Source: Novosphingobium mathurense (GTDB lineage: Bacteria > Pseudomonadota > Alphaproteobacteria > Sphingomonadales > Sphingomonadaceae). Taken from it: a DNA stretch of 64,000 nt. A model generated the notes under the pieces. That model had not been told where the DNA came from and ran no database searches. It worked only from the letters and a program-made list of their open reading frames with translations. Below are positions 42,741-55,741 of the stretch, one piece after another. Within the stretch, counting starts at the first letter, position 1; the number at the start of each line of letters is the position of its first letter. The stretch is from assembly GCF_900168325.1 (NCBI RefSeq), contig NZ_FVZE01000002.1, forward strand, positions 682,001 through 746,000, given 5' to 3'. The position numbers and the translations under genes are program-made.

Positions 42741-44354
42741 TCAGCCCAGTTCCAGCCAGATCGAGCCGAAGCCGGGAAGGGCGCCGTCGCCGTCGCCGTT
42801 GACGAGCAGCAGCACTTCCCCCTGTGCATGTTCGGGCAAGGCGACCGGCTCTGCGCCCAGGTTGAACAGGCACAGGATACGCGTCTCACCCAAGGTGCGG
42901 GTGAAGGACAGCAGGTCGCCCTGCGCCCGGCACGCGGTAAGATCGCCGAACCGTAGCGCGGGATGGGCCTTGCGCAGCGCCAGGAGCTTGCGGGTGAACT
43001 GCAGGAGTGCTTCCGGGTCTTGTTCCTGCACGGAGACGGCGCGCGAGAGGTTGCGGGACGAGAGGGGTAGCCAGGGCGTGCCGGTGGTGAACCCGCCTTG
43101 CGGGCTTTCGTCCCAGGGCATCGGCGTGCGGGCCCCGTCGCGTGAGAGCGTCAGCGGCCAGTTGGCGATTGCCTCCGGGTCCTGCAGCAGTTCGTAGGGG
43201 ATGGTGTCCTGTTCGAGGCCCAGTTCCTCGCCCTCGTAGATGATCGCATTGCCGCGCAGGGCGAGCAGCAGGGCCAGCTTGGTACGGGCGAAACGGGCCA
43301 TGTCGCCCTCGGCGCACCAGCGCGAAACGGCGCGCGGCGCGTCGTGGTTCTCGAAGGCCCAGCTTGGCCAGCCTGCCGCTTCGTCCGGCCCGTCGGCCCA
43401 GCGTTCCAGCGTCGAGGCGACAACATCGGCGCTCAGCAGCGGTGCATAGAGGAAGTCGAAGCCGTAGGCGCTGTTCAGGCGGTCTTTCCCTGCGGTGTAG
43501 GCCCGTCGATCCGCCTGCGGTTCATCGCCACCGATCTCGGCCACGGTATGGATCGCGCCGGCGCCATATTCATCGCAAAGCGCGCGCAGCTTGCGCACGA
43601 AGTGGACCATGTCGGGGTGCGACTGGCTGTAGGTCTTGAGCTGGAAGTCGAAGGGCCGGGTCCGGACGCGCCCGTCCTCTGGGGCAGGCGGATTGTTGCG
43701 CAGCAGCGGATCGTGCATCGCGTGGTTCAGCGCATCGAGGCGGAACCCGTCGACGCCCCGGTCCAGCCAGAACCGCGCGACGTCCAGCACGGCCCGTTGC
43801 ACTGCCGGTTCATGCATGTTGAGCTGCGGCTGCTCCTTGAGGAACGTGTGCATGTAGTACTGGCGGCGGCGCGCGTCCCAGGTCCAGGCCGGGCCGCCGA
43901 ATACGGACTGCCAGTTGCTGGGTGGCCCCCCGTCGGGTCGGGGATCGTGCCACACGTACCAGTCGGCCTTGTCGCCGTTGCGCGAGGCGCGGCTCTCGGT
44001 GAACCAGGGGTGCAGGTCCGATGTATGGGCATAGACCTGGTCGATGATGACCTTGAGACCCAGACCGTGCGCGCGTTCGACCAGCGCGTCGAAGTCGGCA
44101 AGGGTGCCGAAGATCGGGTCGACATCGCAATAGTCGGCCACGTCGTAGCCGAAATCGCGCATCGGAGAGGTGAAGAAGGGCGAGATCCAGATCGCGTCGA
44201 CGCCCAGCGATGCGACATGGTCGAGCCGCCGGGTGATTCCGGGCAGGTCGCCGATGCCGTCGCCATTCGAATCCTGGAAGCTGCGCGGGTAGATCTGGTA
44301 GATTACGGCGCCCTTCCACCAAGGCGTCGCAGTAGCGGTCTCGGGCAGGCTCAT
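42741..44354 (-). CDS. GH13 alpha-glucosidase
   Basis: This 537-residue enzyme has the GH13 (oligo-1,6-glucosidase/alpha-glucosidase) layout: IYQIYPRSFQDSNGDGIGDLPGI at the N-terminus, DQVYAHTSD, the nucleophile segment GFRLDALNHAMHD, acid Glu in VAEIGG and FENHDAPR. No signal peptide, so it acts in the cytoplasm on maltose, isomaltose or maltodextrins. The start MSLPETATAT at 44354 has AAAGGTG upstream. It is divergent from the glycogen operon and would complete degradation of the oligosaccharides released by GlgP/GlgX. Confidence 0.9.
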   Translation of the reverse strand: MSLPETATATPWWKGAVIYQIYPRSFQDSNGDGIGDLPGITRRLDHVASLGVDAIWISPFFTSPMRDFGYDVADYCDVDPIFGTLADFDALVERAHGLGLKVIIDQVYAHTSDLHPWFTESRASRNGDKADWYVWHDPRPDGGPPSNWQSVFGGPAWTWDARRRQYYMHTFLKEQPQLNMHEPAVQRAVLDVARFWLDRGVDGFRLDALNHAMHDPLLRNNPPAPEDGRVRTRPFDFQLKTYSQSHPDMVHFVRKLRALCDEYGAGAIHTVAEIGGDEPQADRRAYTAGKDRLNSAYGFDFLYAPLLSADVVASTLERWADGPDEAAGWPSWAFENHDAPRAVSRWCAEGDMARFARTKLALLLALRGNAIIYEGEELGLEQDTIPYELLQDPEAIANWPLTLSRDGARTPMPWDESPQGGFTTGTPWLPLSSRNLSRAVSVQEQDPEALLQFTRKLLALRKAHPALRFGDLTACRAQGDLLSFTRTLGETRILCLFNLGAEPVALPEHAQGEVLLLVNGDGDGALPGFGSIWLELG

Positions 44355-44411
44355 GCGCACCTTTCGCGGCTGAGGACTCTGCGCGAACATAGATCACCGA
44401 TTGACGCCGTG

Positions 44412-44426
44412 CGCAAATTTTTTGCG
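44412..44426. promoter_or_regulatory. Palindrome between alpha-glucosidase and glgP
   Basis: CGCAAA-TTT-TTTGCG is a perfect inverted repeat with a 3-base centre in the 231-bp divergent gap between the alpha-glucosidase and glycogen genes. It resembles sites used by LacI-type sugar regulators in general style. No LacI gene is nearby, so the binder is unknown. Confidence 0.45.
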
Positions 44427-44585
44427 GCAGTGCACAATGGCACTTGTAGCGGGGCGGGGCTGTGCTAGCCATGTCTTCGGAAGATTGGGATCGAGAGGAG
44501 GGTGTCGCCCCCGTATCGGCGATAATCGGTGCCGCATCCTGGCGCCTGAACGGGCGGCCCGGACGGCCTGTTCAGGAGTGCGCCC

Positions 44586-47011
<2,426 letters not shown>

Positions 47012-47015
<4 letters not shown>

Positions 47016-49186
47016 AGCCAACGAAGAGCGCCCTTGAATCCCTTCTTCTAGGTTCTCACGCCGATCCTTTTTCGTTGCTTGGAATGTATTCCGGTCCGAC
47101 CGGCACTTTCGCCCGGGCGATTCTGCCCGGAGCCGATACGGTCGAGGCTTTCAGTCTCGACGGCAAGGCGCTCGGCGCGCTCGACAAGGTCGATGACCGC
47201 TTCCTGTTCGAAGGCAAGCTGCAGGGCGATCCGCAGCCGGTGCGCTATCGCTGCAGCGCCGGTGCGCATGACTGGCTCGTCACCGATCCCTACAGCTTCG
47301 GGCCGGTGCTGGGTCCGCTGGACGATCTGCTGATCGCGGAAGGCACTCACCAGCGCCTGTTCGACAAGCTGGGCGCCCACATCATCGATCACCAGGGGGC
47401 GAGCGGCGTCCACTTTGCCGTCTGGGCGCCCAACGCTCGGCTCGTGAGCGTGGTCGGCGATTTCAACGACTGGGACCCGGCCCGCCATGTCATGCGCCAT
47501 CGCAAGGACATCGGCGTCTGGGAGATCTTCATTCCCGACATCGGCGATTATCGCGCCTACAAGTACCACATCGTCGGGGCCGACGGCGCGGTGCAGCCGC
47601 TCAAGGCCGATCCGTTTGCCTTCATGGCCGAGATCCGCCCCAAGAGCGCTTCGATGACTGCGCACCCGGCCAAGCTCGACTGGGGAGACGAGGCGCATCG
47701 TGCACACTGGGCATCGGTCGATCCGCGCAAGGTGCCGATCTCGATCTACGAGGTCCATGCCGGTTCGTGGCAGCGCGACCAGTGGAACTGGTTTCTCAAC
47801 TGGGACGAACTGGCCGAACGGCTCATCCCCTATGTCGTCGACATGGGCTTTACCCATATCGAGTTCCTGCCGATCAGCGAGCATCCCTACGATCCCTCGT
47901 GGGGCTACCAGACCACCGGCCTGTTTGCGCCGACCGCCCGCTTCGGCGAGCCGGCGGGCTTCGCACGGTTCGTGGACGGTGCGCACCGTGCCGGCATCGG
48001 CGTGCTTCTCGACTGGGTTCCGGCGCACTTTCCCACCGACGAACACGGCCTCGTCCGCTTCGACGGCACCGCGCTTTACGAGCACGAGGACCCGAGGCTC
48101 GGCTATCATCCGGACTGGAATACGCTGATCTACAATTTCGGGCGGCGCGAAGTCTCCAGCTTCCTCGTCAACAATGCGCTGTTCTGGGCCGAGCGCTACC
48201 ATGTCGACGGGCTGCGCGTGGATGCCGTCGCCTCGATGCTTTACCGCGATTATTCGCGCAAGGCGGGCGAGTGGATCCCCAATCCGCAGGGCGGGCGGGA
48301 GAACTGGGAGGCGGTGGATTTCCTGCGCGCCACCAACCGTGCGCTCTATGGAACGCATCCCGGCTTCATGACCTTCGCCGAAGAATCGACGGCATGGCCC
48401 GGCGTGACCCAGCCTGCCTACGATGCCGAGGGTGGGGAGCGGCCCACTTCGCTTGGTTTCGGCTTCAAGTGGAACATGGGCTTCATGCACGACACCCTGC
48501 AGTACATGAGCCGCGATTCCGTCCACCGGCGCTACCACCATCAGGACATCACTTTCGGCCTGATGTACGCCTTCAGCGAGAATTTCGTTCTGCCGCTCAG
48601 CCATGACGAGGTGGTCCACGGCAAGGGCTCGCTGCTCAACAAGATGAGCGGCGACGAATGGCAGAAATTCGCCAATCTGCGGGCCTACTATGCGCTCATG
48701 TGGGGGTATCCAGGCAAGAAGCTGCTGTTCATGGGGCAGGAATTCGCGCAGCGGCGCGAATGGAGCGAGGAGCGCGCACTCGACTGGGAACTGCGCGATG
48801 CCCCCGCGCATGAAGGCATCCGCAATCTGGTGAAGGATCTCAATCGCCTCTACCGCCAGAAGCCCGCGCTTCATGCCGGCGATTGCGACGCGGGCTGCTT
48901 CGAATGGCTCATTGTCGACGATGCCGAGAATTCGGTCTTCGCCTGGCTGCGCAAGGCGCCGGGCGCGAAGCCGATTGCGGTGATATCGAACATGACCCCG
49001 GCGCTGCGCAGCGGATACCGCGTGCCGCTGCCGCACGAGGGCAAGTGGAACGAGATCCTCAACAGCGATTCCGCGCATTACGGCGGATCGGGCAAGGGGA
49101 ACCTGGGTCAGGTGAAGTCTGAAGGCGGCGCGGCAACGGTGACCTTGCCGCCGCTGGGTACGATCATGCTCGAATATGCGGGCTGA
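47012..49186 (+). CDS. glgB: 1,4-alpha-glucan branching enzyme
   Basis: This 724-residue GH13 enzyme makes alpha-1,6 branches in glycogen. It has an N-terminal CBM48-type region (about 100-210: GVHFAVWAPNARLVSVVGDFNDW), the catalytic barrel with nucleophile Asp in GLRVDAVASMLYRDY, acid Glu in FAEESTAWP and the SHDEVVHGKGS loop. The GTG start at 47012 overlaps the glgP stop by 4 bases, indicating coupled translation. Confidence 0.96.
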
Positions 49187-49201
49187 AGCAGGAGAGGGGT
49201 G

Positions 49202-50464
49202 ATGAGAAGTCCAATCGGTCAGCCGCTTGCGCGCGATGCCATGGCCTATGTCCTTGCCGGTGGGCGGGGCAGCCGTCTGGCGGAACTGACAGACAATCGC
49301 GCCAAGCCTGCGGTCTATTTCGGCGGCAAGACGCGGATCATCGACTTCGCCCTTTCGAACGCGATCAACTCCGGGATACGCCGCATCGGCGTCGCCACGC
49401 AGTACAAGGCGCATAGCCTCATCCGCCACATGCAGCGGGCATGGAACTTCATGCGCCCCGAACGCAACGAGAGCTTCGACATACTGCCCGCCAGCCAGCG
49501 CATTTCCGAAATGCTGTGGTACGAAGGCACGGCCGATGCGGTATTCCAGAACATCGACATCATTGCCGCGCACGGGCCGAAGTACATGGTCATCCTGGCC
49601 GGCGACCATGTCTACAAGATGGACTACGAGCTGATGCTGCAGCAGCACGTCAATTCCGGCGCGGACGTCACTGTCGGCTGTCTTGTCGTGCCGCGCAAGG
49701 AAGCGACCGGCTTCGGGGTCATGCACGTTGACAAGGACGATCGCATCACCGCCTTCGTCGAAAAGCCCGCCAATCCGCCGGGCATTCCCGGGCAGGAGGA
49801 CATGGCGCTCGCCTCCATGGGCATCTACGTTTTCGAGACGGAGTTCCTGTTCGACCAGTTGCGCCGCGATGCCGACGATCCCGATTCCAAGCGCGACTTC
49901 GGCGGGGACATCATCCCCTACATCGTCAAGAACGGGAAGGCGCAGGCCCACCGCTTCACCCATTCGTGCATTCGCGCGGCCGAGGAGATCGAGGAATACT
50001 GGCGCGACGTCGGTACGGTGGACGCCTATTTCGAGGCCAACCTGGATCTCACCGATACCGTGCCCAAGCTCGACATGTACGATCGCGACTGGCCGATCTG
50101 GTCGGACGCGGTGGTCGCCGCGCCCGCCAAGTTCGTCCATGACGAGGAAGGGCGGCGCGGCATGGCGATATCCTCGCTGATCTCCAACGACTGCATCGTC
50201 TCGGGCTCGACCGCCCGGCGTTCGCTGCTGTTTACCGGCGTCAAGATGGGCAGCTATTCCAGCGTCGATGAAGCGGTGATCCTGCCCTATTGCAACATCG
50301 GCCGCGGGGCGCGATTGAGCCGCGTCATCATCGATTCCGGCGTACGTATCCCTGAAGGGCTGGTAGTCGGCGAAGACCCGGTATTCGATGGCCAGCGCTT
50401 CCGCCGCACCGAAAACGGTGTGTGCCTGATTACCAAGTCCATGATCCAGCGACTGGAGAAGTGA
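49202..50464 (+). CDS. glgC: Glucose-1-phosphate adenylyltransferase (ADP-glucose pyrophosphorylase)
   Basis: This 420-residue enzyme makes ADP-glucose, the committed step of glycogen synthesis. It has the nucleotidyl motif [20 protein letters not shown], the GTADAVFQN block, the sugar-phosphate region ([10 protein letters not shown]) and a C-terminal left-handed beta-helix (about 300-415). Allosteric activation by glycolytic intermediates is expected from the family. ATG 49202 follows CAGGAGAGG; GTG 49199 is an alternative one codon earlier. Confidence 0.96.
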   Translation: MRSPIGQPLARDAMAYVLAGGRGSRLAELTDNRAKPAVYFGGKTRIIDFALSNAINSGIRRIGVATQYKAHSLIRHMQRAWNFMRPERNESFDILPASQRISEMLWYEGTADAVFQNIDIIAAHGPKYMVILAGDHVYKMDYELMLQQHVNSGADVTVGCLVVPRKEATGFGVMHVDKDDRITAFVEKPANPPGIPGQEDMALASMGIYVFETEFLFDQLRRDADDPDSKRDFGGDIIPYIVKNGKAQAHRFTHSCIRAAEEIEEYWRDVGTVDAYFEANLDLTDTVPKLDMYDRDWPIWSDAVVAAPAKFVHDEEGRRGMAISSLISNDCIVSGSTARRSLLFTGVKMGSYSSVDEAVILPYCNIGRGARLSRVIIDSGVRIPEGLVVGEDPVFDGQRFRRTENGVCLITKSMIQRLEK

Positions 50465-50468
50465 ACGA

Positions 50469-51938
50469 GTGCCGTTGAATGTCCTGAGCGTCGCGTCCGA
50501 AGCAGTTCCGCTGATCAAGACCGGCGGGCTTGCCGACGTGGCCGGGGCTTTACCCGGTGCGGTAGCCGATCATGGCGCGGCGATGACCACGCTGCTTCCC
50601 GGTTATCCGTCCGTGCTCAAGGCGATGCCCCGGGCGCGGCCCGTTCACCAGTGGGATTCGCTTCTCGGCACGCCGGCGCGGCTGCTGTCGGGCAAGATCG
50701 GAACCAAGGGCGCGGAATATCCGCTGCTGGTTCTCGACGCGCCGGAGCTCTTCACCCGCGACGGCAGCCCTTACAGCGACATCTCGGGCAAGGATTGGAG
50801 CGACAACTGGCGGCGTTTCGCGGCGCTGGGCCGGGCGGCGGCCGATCTTGCCGGTGGCGCCATGGTCAAGCGCGGCAAACCGCAGGGTTTCGACCTCGTC
50901 CATGCGCACGACTGGCAGGCAGCGATGACCTGTGCGTACCTGCGCTATGCACCTTATGGCGAGGCGCGCATCCCTTCGGTCGTGACGATTCACAACATGG
51001 CCTTTCAGGGCTGGTTCGGCAAAGAGGTTTTCGCGCAGTTGGGCCTGCCGCCCAAGGCCTGGACGATGGACGGGGTCGAGTATCACGGCGGCGTCGGCAT
51101 GTTGAAGGCGGGCCTCGCCTGCGCCGATGCAGTGACGACAGTCAGCCCGACTTATGCGCGCGAGATCCGTTCCGGCACGTTCGGCATGGGGCTGGAGGGC
51201 CTGATCATTGCGCGCGGCCATGCGGTTTCGGGCATCCTCAACGGCATCGATACCGATGTCTGGAATCCGGCTACCGACAAGGCGCTGGCGGCTACCTTCA
51301 CGGCGCGAACGCTTGAGCGGCGTATGGCGAACAAGCGTGCGCTGGAAGCCGAGTTCGATCTCGATGAGGACGACGGTCCGCTGTTCATCGTCGTCAGCCG
51401 ACTGACCTGGCAAAAGGGCATGGATGTCCTGCCCGAAGTGCTGGACCATCTCGTCGGCATCGGCGGCAGGCTGGCGCTGCTCGGCTCGGCCGATCCGCAT
51501 ATCGAGCAGCAGCTGTTCGAAGGCGCCGCGCGCCATCCCGGCCGCGTCGGCATTCGCATCGGCTATGACGAGGACCTGTCCCACCGCATGCAGGGCGGCG
51601 GCGATGCGATCCTCGTCCCGTCGCGGTTCGAACCTTGCGGACTGACCCAGCTCTATGGCCTTGCCTACGGCTGCGTTCCGGTGGTCTCGCGCACCGGCGG
51701 TCTGGCCGATACGGTGATCGACGCGAACCCGGCCGCGCTTGCCGCGGGCTGTGCCACCGGCATCCAGCATGACGGCGTGACTTACGATGCCCTCGCCGCT
51801 GCGCTGACCCGCACCGTCGATCTCTATCGCCAGCCCGCGGTCTGGCAGAAGATCCAGAAGAACGCGATGAAGTGCGACTTTTCCTGGAAGGCGAGCGGCA
51901 AGGCCTATGCCGATCTCTATCGCTCGCTGATGACATGA
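50469..51938 (+). CDS. glgA: Glycogen synthase (ADP-glucose, GT5)
   Basis: This 489-residue enzyme extends alpha-1,4 glucan chains from ADP-glucose. The N-terminal nucleotide motif KTGGLADVAGALPGA and the C-terminal SRFEPCGLTQLYGLAYG and GGLADTV are clear. Length is normal. The GTG start lies 4 bases after the glgC stop, and the stop overlaps glgX. Confidence 0.96.
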   Translation: MPLNVLSVASEAVPLIKTGGLADVAGALPGAVADHGAAMTTLLPGYPSVLKAMPRARPVHQWDSLLGTPARLLSGKIGTKGAEYPLLVLDAPELFTRDGSPYSDISGKDWSDNWRRFAALGRAAADLAGGAMVKRGKPQGFDLVHAHDWQAAMTCAYLRYAPYGEARIPSVVTIHNMAFQGWFGKEVFAQLGLPPKAWTMDGVEYHGGVGMLKAGLACADAVTTVSPTYAREIRSGTFGMGLEGLIIARGHAVSGILNGIDTDVWNPATDKALAATFTARTLERRMANKRALEAEFDLDEDDGPLFIVVSRLTWQKGMDVLPEVLDHLVGIGGRLALLGSADPHIEQQLFEGAARHPGRVGIRIGYDEDLSHRMQGGGDAILVPSRFEPCGLTQLYGLAYGCVPVVSRTGGLADTVIDANPAALAAGCATGIQHDGVTYDALAAALTRTVDLYRQPAVWQKIQKNAMKCDFSWKASGKAYADLYRSLMT

Positions 51939-53740
51939 CGCTGCTCGGCGCGACGGTGCGGGACGGGGCCACGCGCTTCGCCGTGCGCTCCCCGAAAGCC
52001 GAGCGCGTCTGGCTGTGCCTGTTCAACGGCCGCAAGGAAACACGCCACGAAATGGCGCGCGACGGTGACGTCTGGACGCTCGAATTGCCGGAGGACCTGA
52101 CCGGGACGCGCTATGGCTATCGCGCTGCTGGAGAGTGGGCGCCGGAGCGGGGCCGCTGGTTCGATTCCGCCAAGCTGCTGGTCGATCCCTATGCCGTGGA
52201 ACTGGACCGCCGCTTCCGACAGGACCGGCGGCTGTCGGCATTCGGCAAGGATACCGCCGCCATCGTTCCCAAGGCGCGCGTTCCCGCGCCGCTCCCGCCC
52301 GTCGCGGTCCGGCCGCCGCATTTTGCCGCCGGCGGGCTGATCTACGAAGTCAACGTGCGTGCCTTCACGATGTGCCATCCCGAGGTGCCCCGGCGCCTGC
52401 GCGGGACCGTGGCGGCGCTGGCGCATCCGGCCGTGCTGGCGCACCTGAAAAAGCTCCATGTCATGGCTGTCGAACTGATGCCCGTGGTGGCGTGGATCGA
52501 CGAGCGGCACTTGCCGCCGCTCGGCCTCGTGAACGCCTGGGGCTATAACCCGGTGGCGATGATGGCACTCGATCCCGGTCTGTGCCCCGGCGGCATCACC
52601 GAATTGCGCGAGACTGTCGCGGCGCTTCATGCCGAGGGGATCGGCGTCCTGCTCGATCTTGTATTCAACCATACCGGCGAAAGCGATGTCGAGGGCGGGG
52701 TGATCTCGCTGCGCGGTCTTGACGATGCAGTCTATGGCCGTGCGCCGGACGGCTCGCTGATCAACGATTCCGGCTGCGGCAATACGCTCGACTTCGCCAA
52801 TCCCGCCGTCCGCCGTCTCGCGCTCGATGCCATGCGCCACTTCGTCAGCCGGTGCGGTGTCGACGGGTTCCGCTTCGACCTTGCACCCATCCTCGCACGC
52901 GGGCCGGGGTTCGATCCCGCCGCGCCGATCTTCACCGAGATCGACGACGACCCGCTGCTGTCGAACCGGGTGCTTATCGCCGAGCCCTGGGACATCGGTC
53001 CGGGCGGTTATCAGCTCGCCAATTTTCCGGCGCACTGGCTGGAATGGAACGACCGCTTCCGCGACGACGTCCGTCGCTTCTGGCGCGAGGAAGAGGGTGT
53101 GGGCAAGCTGGCGACACGGCTGGCAGGATCGTCCGACATCTTCGGGCCGCACTGGCCTCATTCCGACTGCCGCTCGGTCAACTTCCTCGCCGCGCACGAC
53201 GGCTTCACGCTGGCGGACACGGTTTCCTACGCGCATCGCCACAATGAGGCCAACGGCGAGCAGAACCGCGACGGGCACGGCGAGAACTTCAGCTGGAACA
53301 ACGGTGCCGAAGGGCCGACGGACGATCCTCACGTGCTGGCAAGGCGTGCCCATGACCTGCGGGCGCTGCTCGGCACGCTGTTCGCTTCGACCGGGACGAT
53401 CATGCTGACCGCGGGTGACGAATTCGGCCATAGCCAGCAAGGCAACAACAACGCCTATTGCCAGGACAACGAAATCGGCTGGATCGACTGGGAAAGCCGC
53501 GATCTCGGCCTGGAAGATCATGTCGCCCGGCTCTCGCTCGTGCGGGCGAAACGGCGGGCATGGTTCGCGCGCTTTCCCGATACGGTGGAATGGCACAGGC
53601 TGGATGGCGTCCCCAAGACCGTCATCGACTGGGAGAATCCGCATAGCGCAGGCTTCGTTTACGAGGCGCGCGAAGAGGACGGCGGCATTCGCGTCGAAGT
53701 GCGCCGTCACGATCGCGAAGTGCGCCTCACTGCAATCTGA
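51935..53740 (+). CDS. glgX: Glycogen debranching enzyme GlgX
   Basis: This 601-residue GH13 enzyme cuts alpha-1,6 branches left by phosphorylase. It has a CBM48 region (about 1-100: GATRFAVRSPKAERVWLCLFN) and a catalytic domain with VNVRAFTM, nucleophile Asp in GFRFDLAPIL, acid Glu in LIAEPWDIG and AAHDGFTLADTV. It is shorter than E. coli GlgX (657), with a trimmed C-terminus. The ATG overlaps the glgA stop (ATGA). It is the last gene of the operon. Confidence 0.93.
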   Translation: MTLLGATVRDGATRFAVRSPKAERVWLCLFNGRKETRHEMARDGDVWTLELPEDLTGTRYGYRAAGEWAPERGRWFDSAKLLVDPYAVELDRRFRQDRRLSAFGKDTAAIVPKARVPAPLPPVAVRPPHFAAGGLIYEVNVRAFTMCHPEVPRRLRGTVAALAHPAVLAHLKKLHVMAVELMPVVAWIDERHLPPLGLVNAWGYNPVAMMALDPGLCPGGITELRETVAALHAEGIGVLLDLVFNHTGESDVEGGVISLRGLDDAVYGRAPDGSLINDSGCGNTLDFANPAVRRLALDAMRHFVSRCGVDGFRFDLAPILARGPGFDPAAPIFTEIDDDPLLSNRVLIAEPWDIGPGGYQLANFPAHWLEWNDRFRDDVRRFWREEEGVGKLATRLAGSSDIFGPHWPHSDCRSVNFLAAHDGFTLADTVSYAHRHNEANGEQNRDGHGENFSWNNGAEGPTDDPHVLARRAHDLRALLGTLFASTGTIMLTAGDEFGHSQQGNNNAYCQDNEIGWIDWESRDLGLEDHVARLSLVRAKRRAWFARFPDTVEWHRLDGVPKTVIDWENPHSAGFVYEAREEDGGIRVEVRRHDREVRLTAI

Positions 53741-53870
53741 ATTGACCCGATCGGTTACGCCGCGCTTGCCTTCCGCGCGCTTTGCCGCAATGACCCGCTC
53801 CCGCCCGGGGGGGCATCGAGCATCTGGCCACTTGCCAAAAGGCGCTGCTGCGCTGCACAATGGGGTAATC

Positions 53871-54449
53871 ATGCGAATTGCCGTCATCGACGAAAGCGCC
53901 GCGCGCGCCTCGATCATCCAGGAAGGGCTGGCCGCTCTCGATGATTGCGAAATCTATGTCCTGACGGAACGTCGGGGCCTGCTGGCCCGGATCGGTGAGA
54001 TCAATCCTGACATCGTCCTCATGGACCTGGGTAACCCGTCGCGCGACGTGCTCGAAGAATATTTCTCGGTGAGCCGGGCGCTTGACCGGCCGATTGCGAT
54101 GTTCGTCGACGAGGCGGACGACGAATCGATTGCCGCTTCGGTCGAGGCGGGCGTCTCGTCTTATGTCGTCGATGGCCTGGCGCCCAACCGCATCCGTCCG
54201 ATCCTCGATCTGGCGATCACCCGTTTCAATGCCTTTTCGCGCCTGCAAAACGATCTTGCCGCCGCCAAGGGCAAGCTGGCCGAACGCGAAACCATCGATG
54301 CCGCCAAGCGCATTCTCATGAACGGCAGGGGCTTGCCCGAACCAAAGGCCTATGCAGAACTGCGCAAGGCGGCGATGAACCAGGGCAAGCGCATAGTCGA
54401 TATCGCCGAGGCCATCGTGACGGCCGACCGGCTGATGGGGGATCATTGA
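53871..54449 (+). CDS. nasT: ANTAR-domain response regulator, nitrate-responsive antiterminator NasT
   Basis: This 192-residue protein has a receiver-like domain (about 1-120, with Asp near 52 in IVLMDLGNP) and a C-terminal ANTAR domain (about 130-188: LAERETIDAAKRILMNGRGLPEPKAYAELRKAAMNQGKRIVDIAEAI). ANTAR proteins bind paired RNA hairpins with A1/G4 hexaloops and prevent termination. With nasS 2 bases downstream and such hairpins in two leaders nearby, this is NasT. The start MRIAVIDES at 53871 is chosen; a longer upstream frame overlaps glgX. Confidence 0.9.
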   Translation: MRIAVIDESAARASIIQEGLAALDDCEIYVLTERRGLLARIGEINPDIVLMDLGNPSRDVLEEYFSVSRALDRPIAMFVDEADDESIAASVEAGVSSYVVDGLAPNRIRPILDLAITRFNAFSRLQNDLAAAKGKLAERETIDAAKRILMNGRGLPEPKAYAELRKAAMNQGKRIVDIAEAIVTADRLMGDH

Positions 54450-54450
54450 C

Positions 54451-55659
54451 GTGAGTACCGAGCTGACCGTCGGCTTCCTGCCTCTGGTGGATGCATGCCT
54501 GCCGATCCTGGCGAAGGAACATGGATTTGCCGAGGAAGAGGGCGTCACGCTCTCGCTGGTGAAGGACATGAGCTGGGCAACCGTTCTCGACCGCCTGCTT
54601 TACGGGCACAGCGACGCCGCGCACCTTGTCGCGCCGCTGGCGATTGCCGCGACGCTGGGACGCGGACGTCCGGCACAGTCGCTTTCGGTTCCCTTCGTCC
54701 TTGGCCTCAATGGCAATGCCGTTACCTTGCGGCCCGAAATCGCCCGCATGGTTCGCCCCGAAGGGCAGATCGGCGATCCTGCGGAAGTGGGTGCGGCGCT
54801 CAAGGTGATCGCAGAGGAACGCAAGGCTGCCGGCAAGCCGCTGACCTTCGGGGTCGTTCATCGCTATTCCAGCCATAACTACATGCTGCGTTACTGGCTG
54901 GCGGGTTGCGGCATCCGGCCCGATACCGATGTCGACATCACCACGGTCCCGCCGCCGTTTTGCGCCGATGCGCTCAAGCAGGGGGAAGTCGACGGGATCT
55001 GCGTCGGCGAGCCGTGGAACTCCGTTGCGGTCGAGCAGGGCGCCGGTGAAATCGTCCTGTCCACTGCGCAGATCTGGCGGCGCGGCGTGGAAAAGGTGCT
55101 GGCCCTGCGCGAGCAGGTTCTCGACGAGAAACGTGAAGGCGTGCAGCGCCTGATCCGTGCCTTGTGCAAGGCGGGGGCGCACTTCGTCGATCCGGTGAAC
55201 TGGGAACTCAACGCCGAGATTCTCGCGCGGCCCGAATACCTCGACGGTTCGGCCGAACTGATCCGCCGGGCTATCTCCGACCAGTTGCTGATCGCGCGCG
55301 GCGGTGCCCTGATCCACTATCCCGATTTCATGTTCCAGTACCGCGAGGCGGCCAACTTCCCGTGGGTCAGCCAGGCGGAGTGGCTCTACACGCAAATGGT
55401 GCGCTGGGATAACGTACCCTTCGATGCGAAGGACGCGCAAAGGGCGGCACGCGTTTTCCGCCCCGACGTTTACCGCAGTGCACTGCTCGGCACGGGGGAA
55501 CCACTTCCGGGGGCCAGTTCCAAGGTCGAAGGCAGTATCGAGACGTCCATGGTCGTGGGTACGCAGCAGGGCGCTATCCAGTTGGAACCGAACAGGTTTT
55601 TCGATGGGAAGGTGTTCGATCCGAGCGATATCGAGGGCTACCTGTCTCGGCTTGCGTAA
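54451..55659 (+). CDS. nasS: Nitrate/nitrite sensor protein NasS
   Basis: This 402-residue protein resembles the periplasmic NrtA/CmpA binding proteins (SSHNYMLRYWLAG, CVGEPWNSVAVEQ) but has no signal peptide, so it stays in the cytoplasm. In characterised systems NasS holds NasT inactive until it binds nitrate or nitrite. The GTG start lies 2 bases after the nasT stop, so the two partners are made together. NrtA, 220 bp downstream, is its exported paralogue. Confidence 0.9.
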   Translation: MSTELTVGFLPLVDACLPILAKEHGFAEEEGVTLSLVKDMSWATVLDRLLYGHSDAAHLVAPLAIAATLGRGRPAQSLSVPFVLGLNGNAVTLRPEIARMVRPEGQIGDPAEVGAALKVIAEERKAAGKPLTFGVVHRYSSHNYMLRYWLAGCGIRPDTDVDITTVPPPFCADALKQGEVDGICVGEPWNSVAVEQGAGEIVLSTAQIWRRGVEKVLALREQVLDEKREGVQRLIRALCKAGAHFVDPVNWELNAEILARPEYLDGSAELIRRAISDQLLIARGGALIHYPDFMFQYREAANFPWVSQAEWLYTQMVRWDNVPFDAKDAQRAARVFRPDVYRSALLGTGEPLPGASSKVEGSIETSMVVGTQQGAIQLEPNRFFDGKVFDPSDIEGYLSRLA

Positions 55660-55741
55660 GCGCAAATTCGTTGTGCGGTGCAAAAAGTCCTTTACGCGAG
55701 CCGGGCGAATCGCTTAAACACTAAGTCACGCAGAACGGTCG

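Noticed and set aside
47048..50518. Open frame of 1156 codons on the minus strand opposite glgB and glgC
   Set aside because: It is a GC-rich shadow of two strongly conserved genes, lacks any recognisable domain and has a composition rich in Arg, His, Val and Gly typical of antisense frames.
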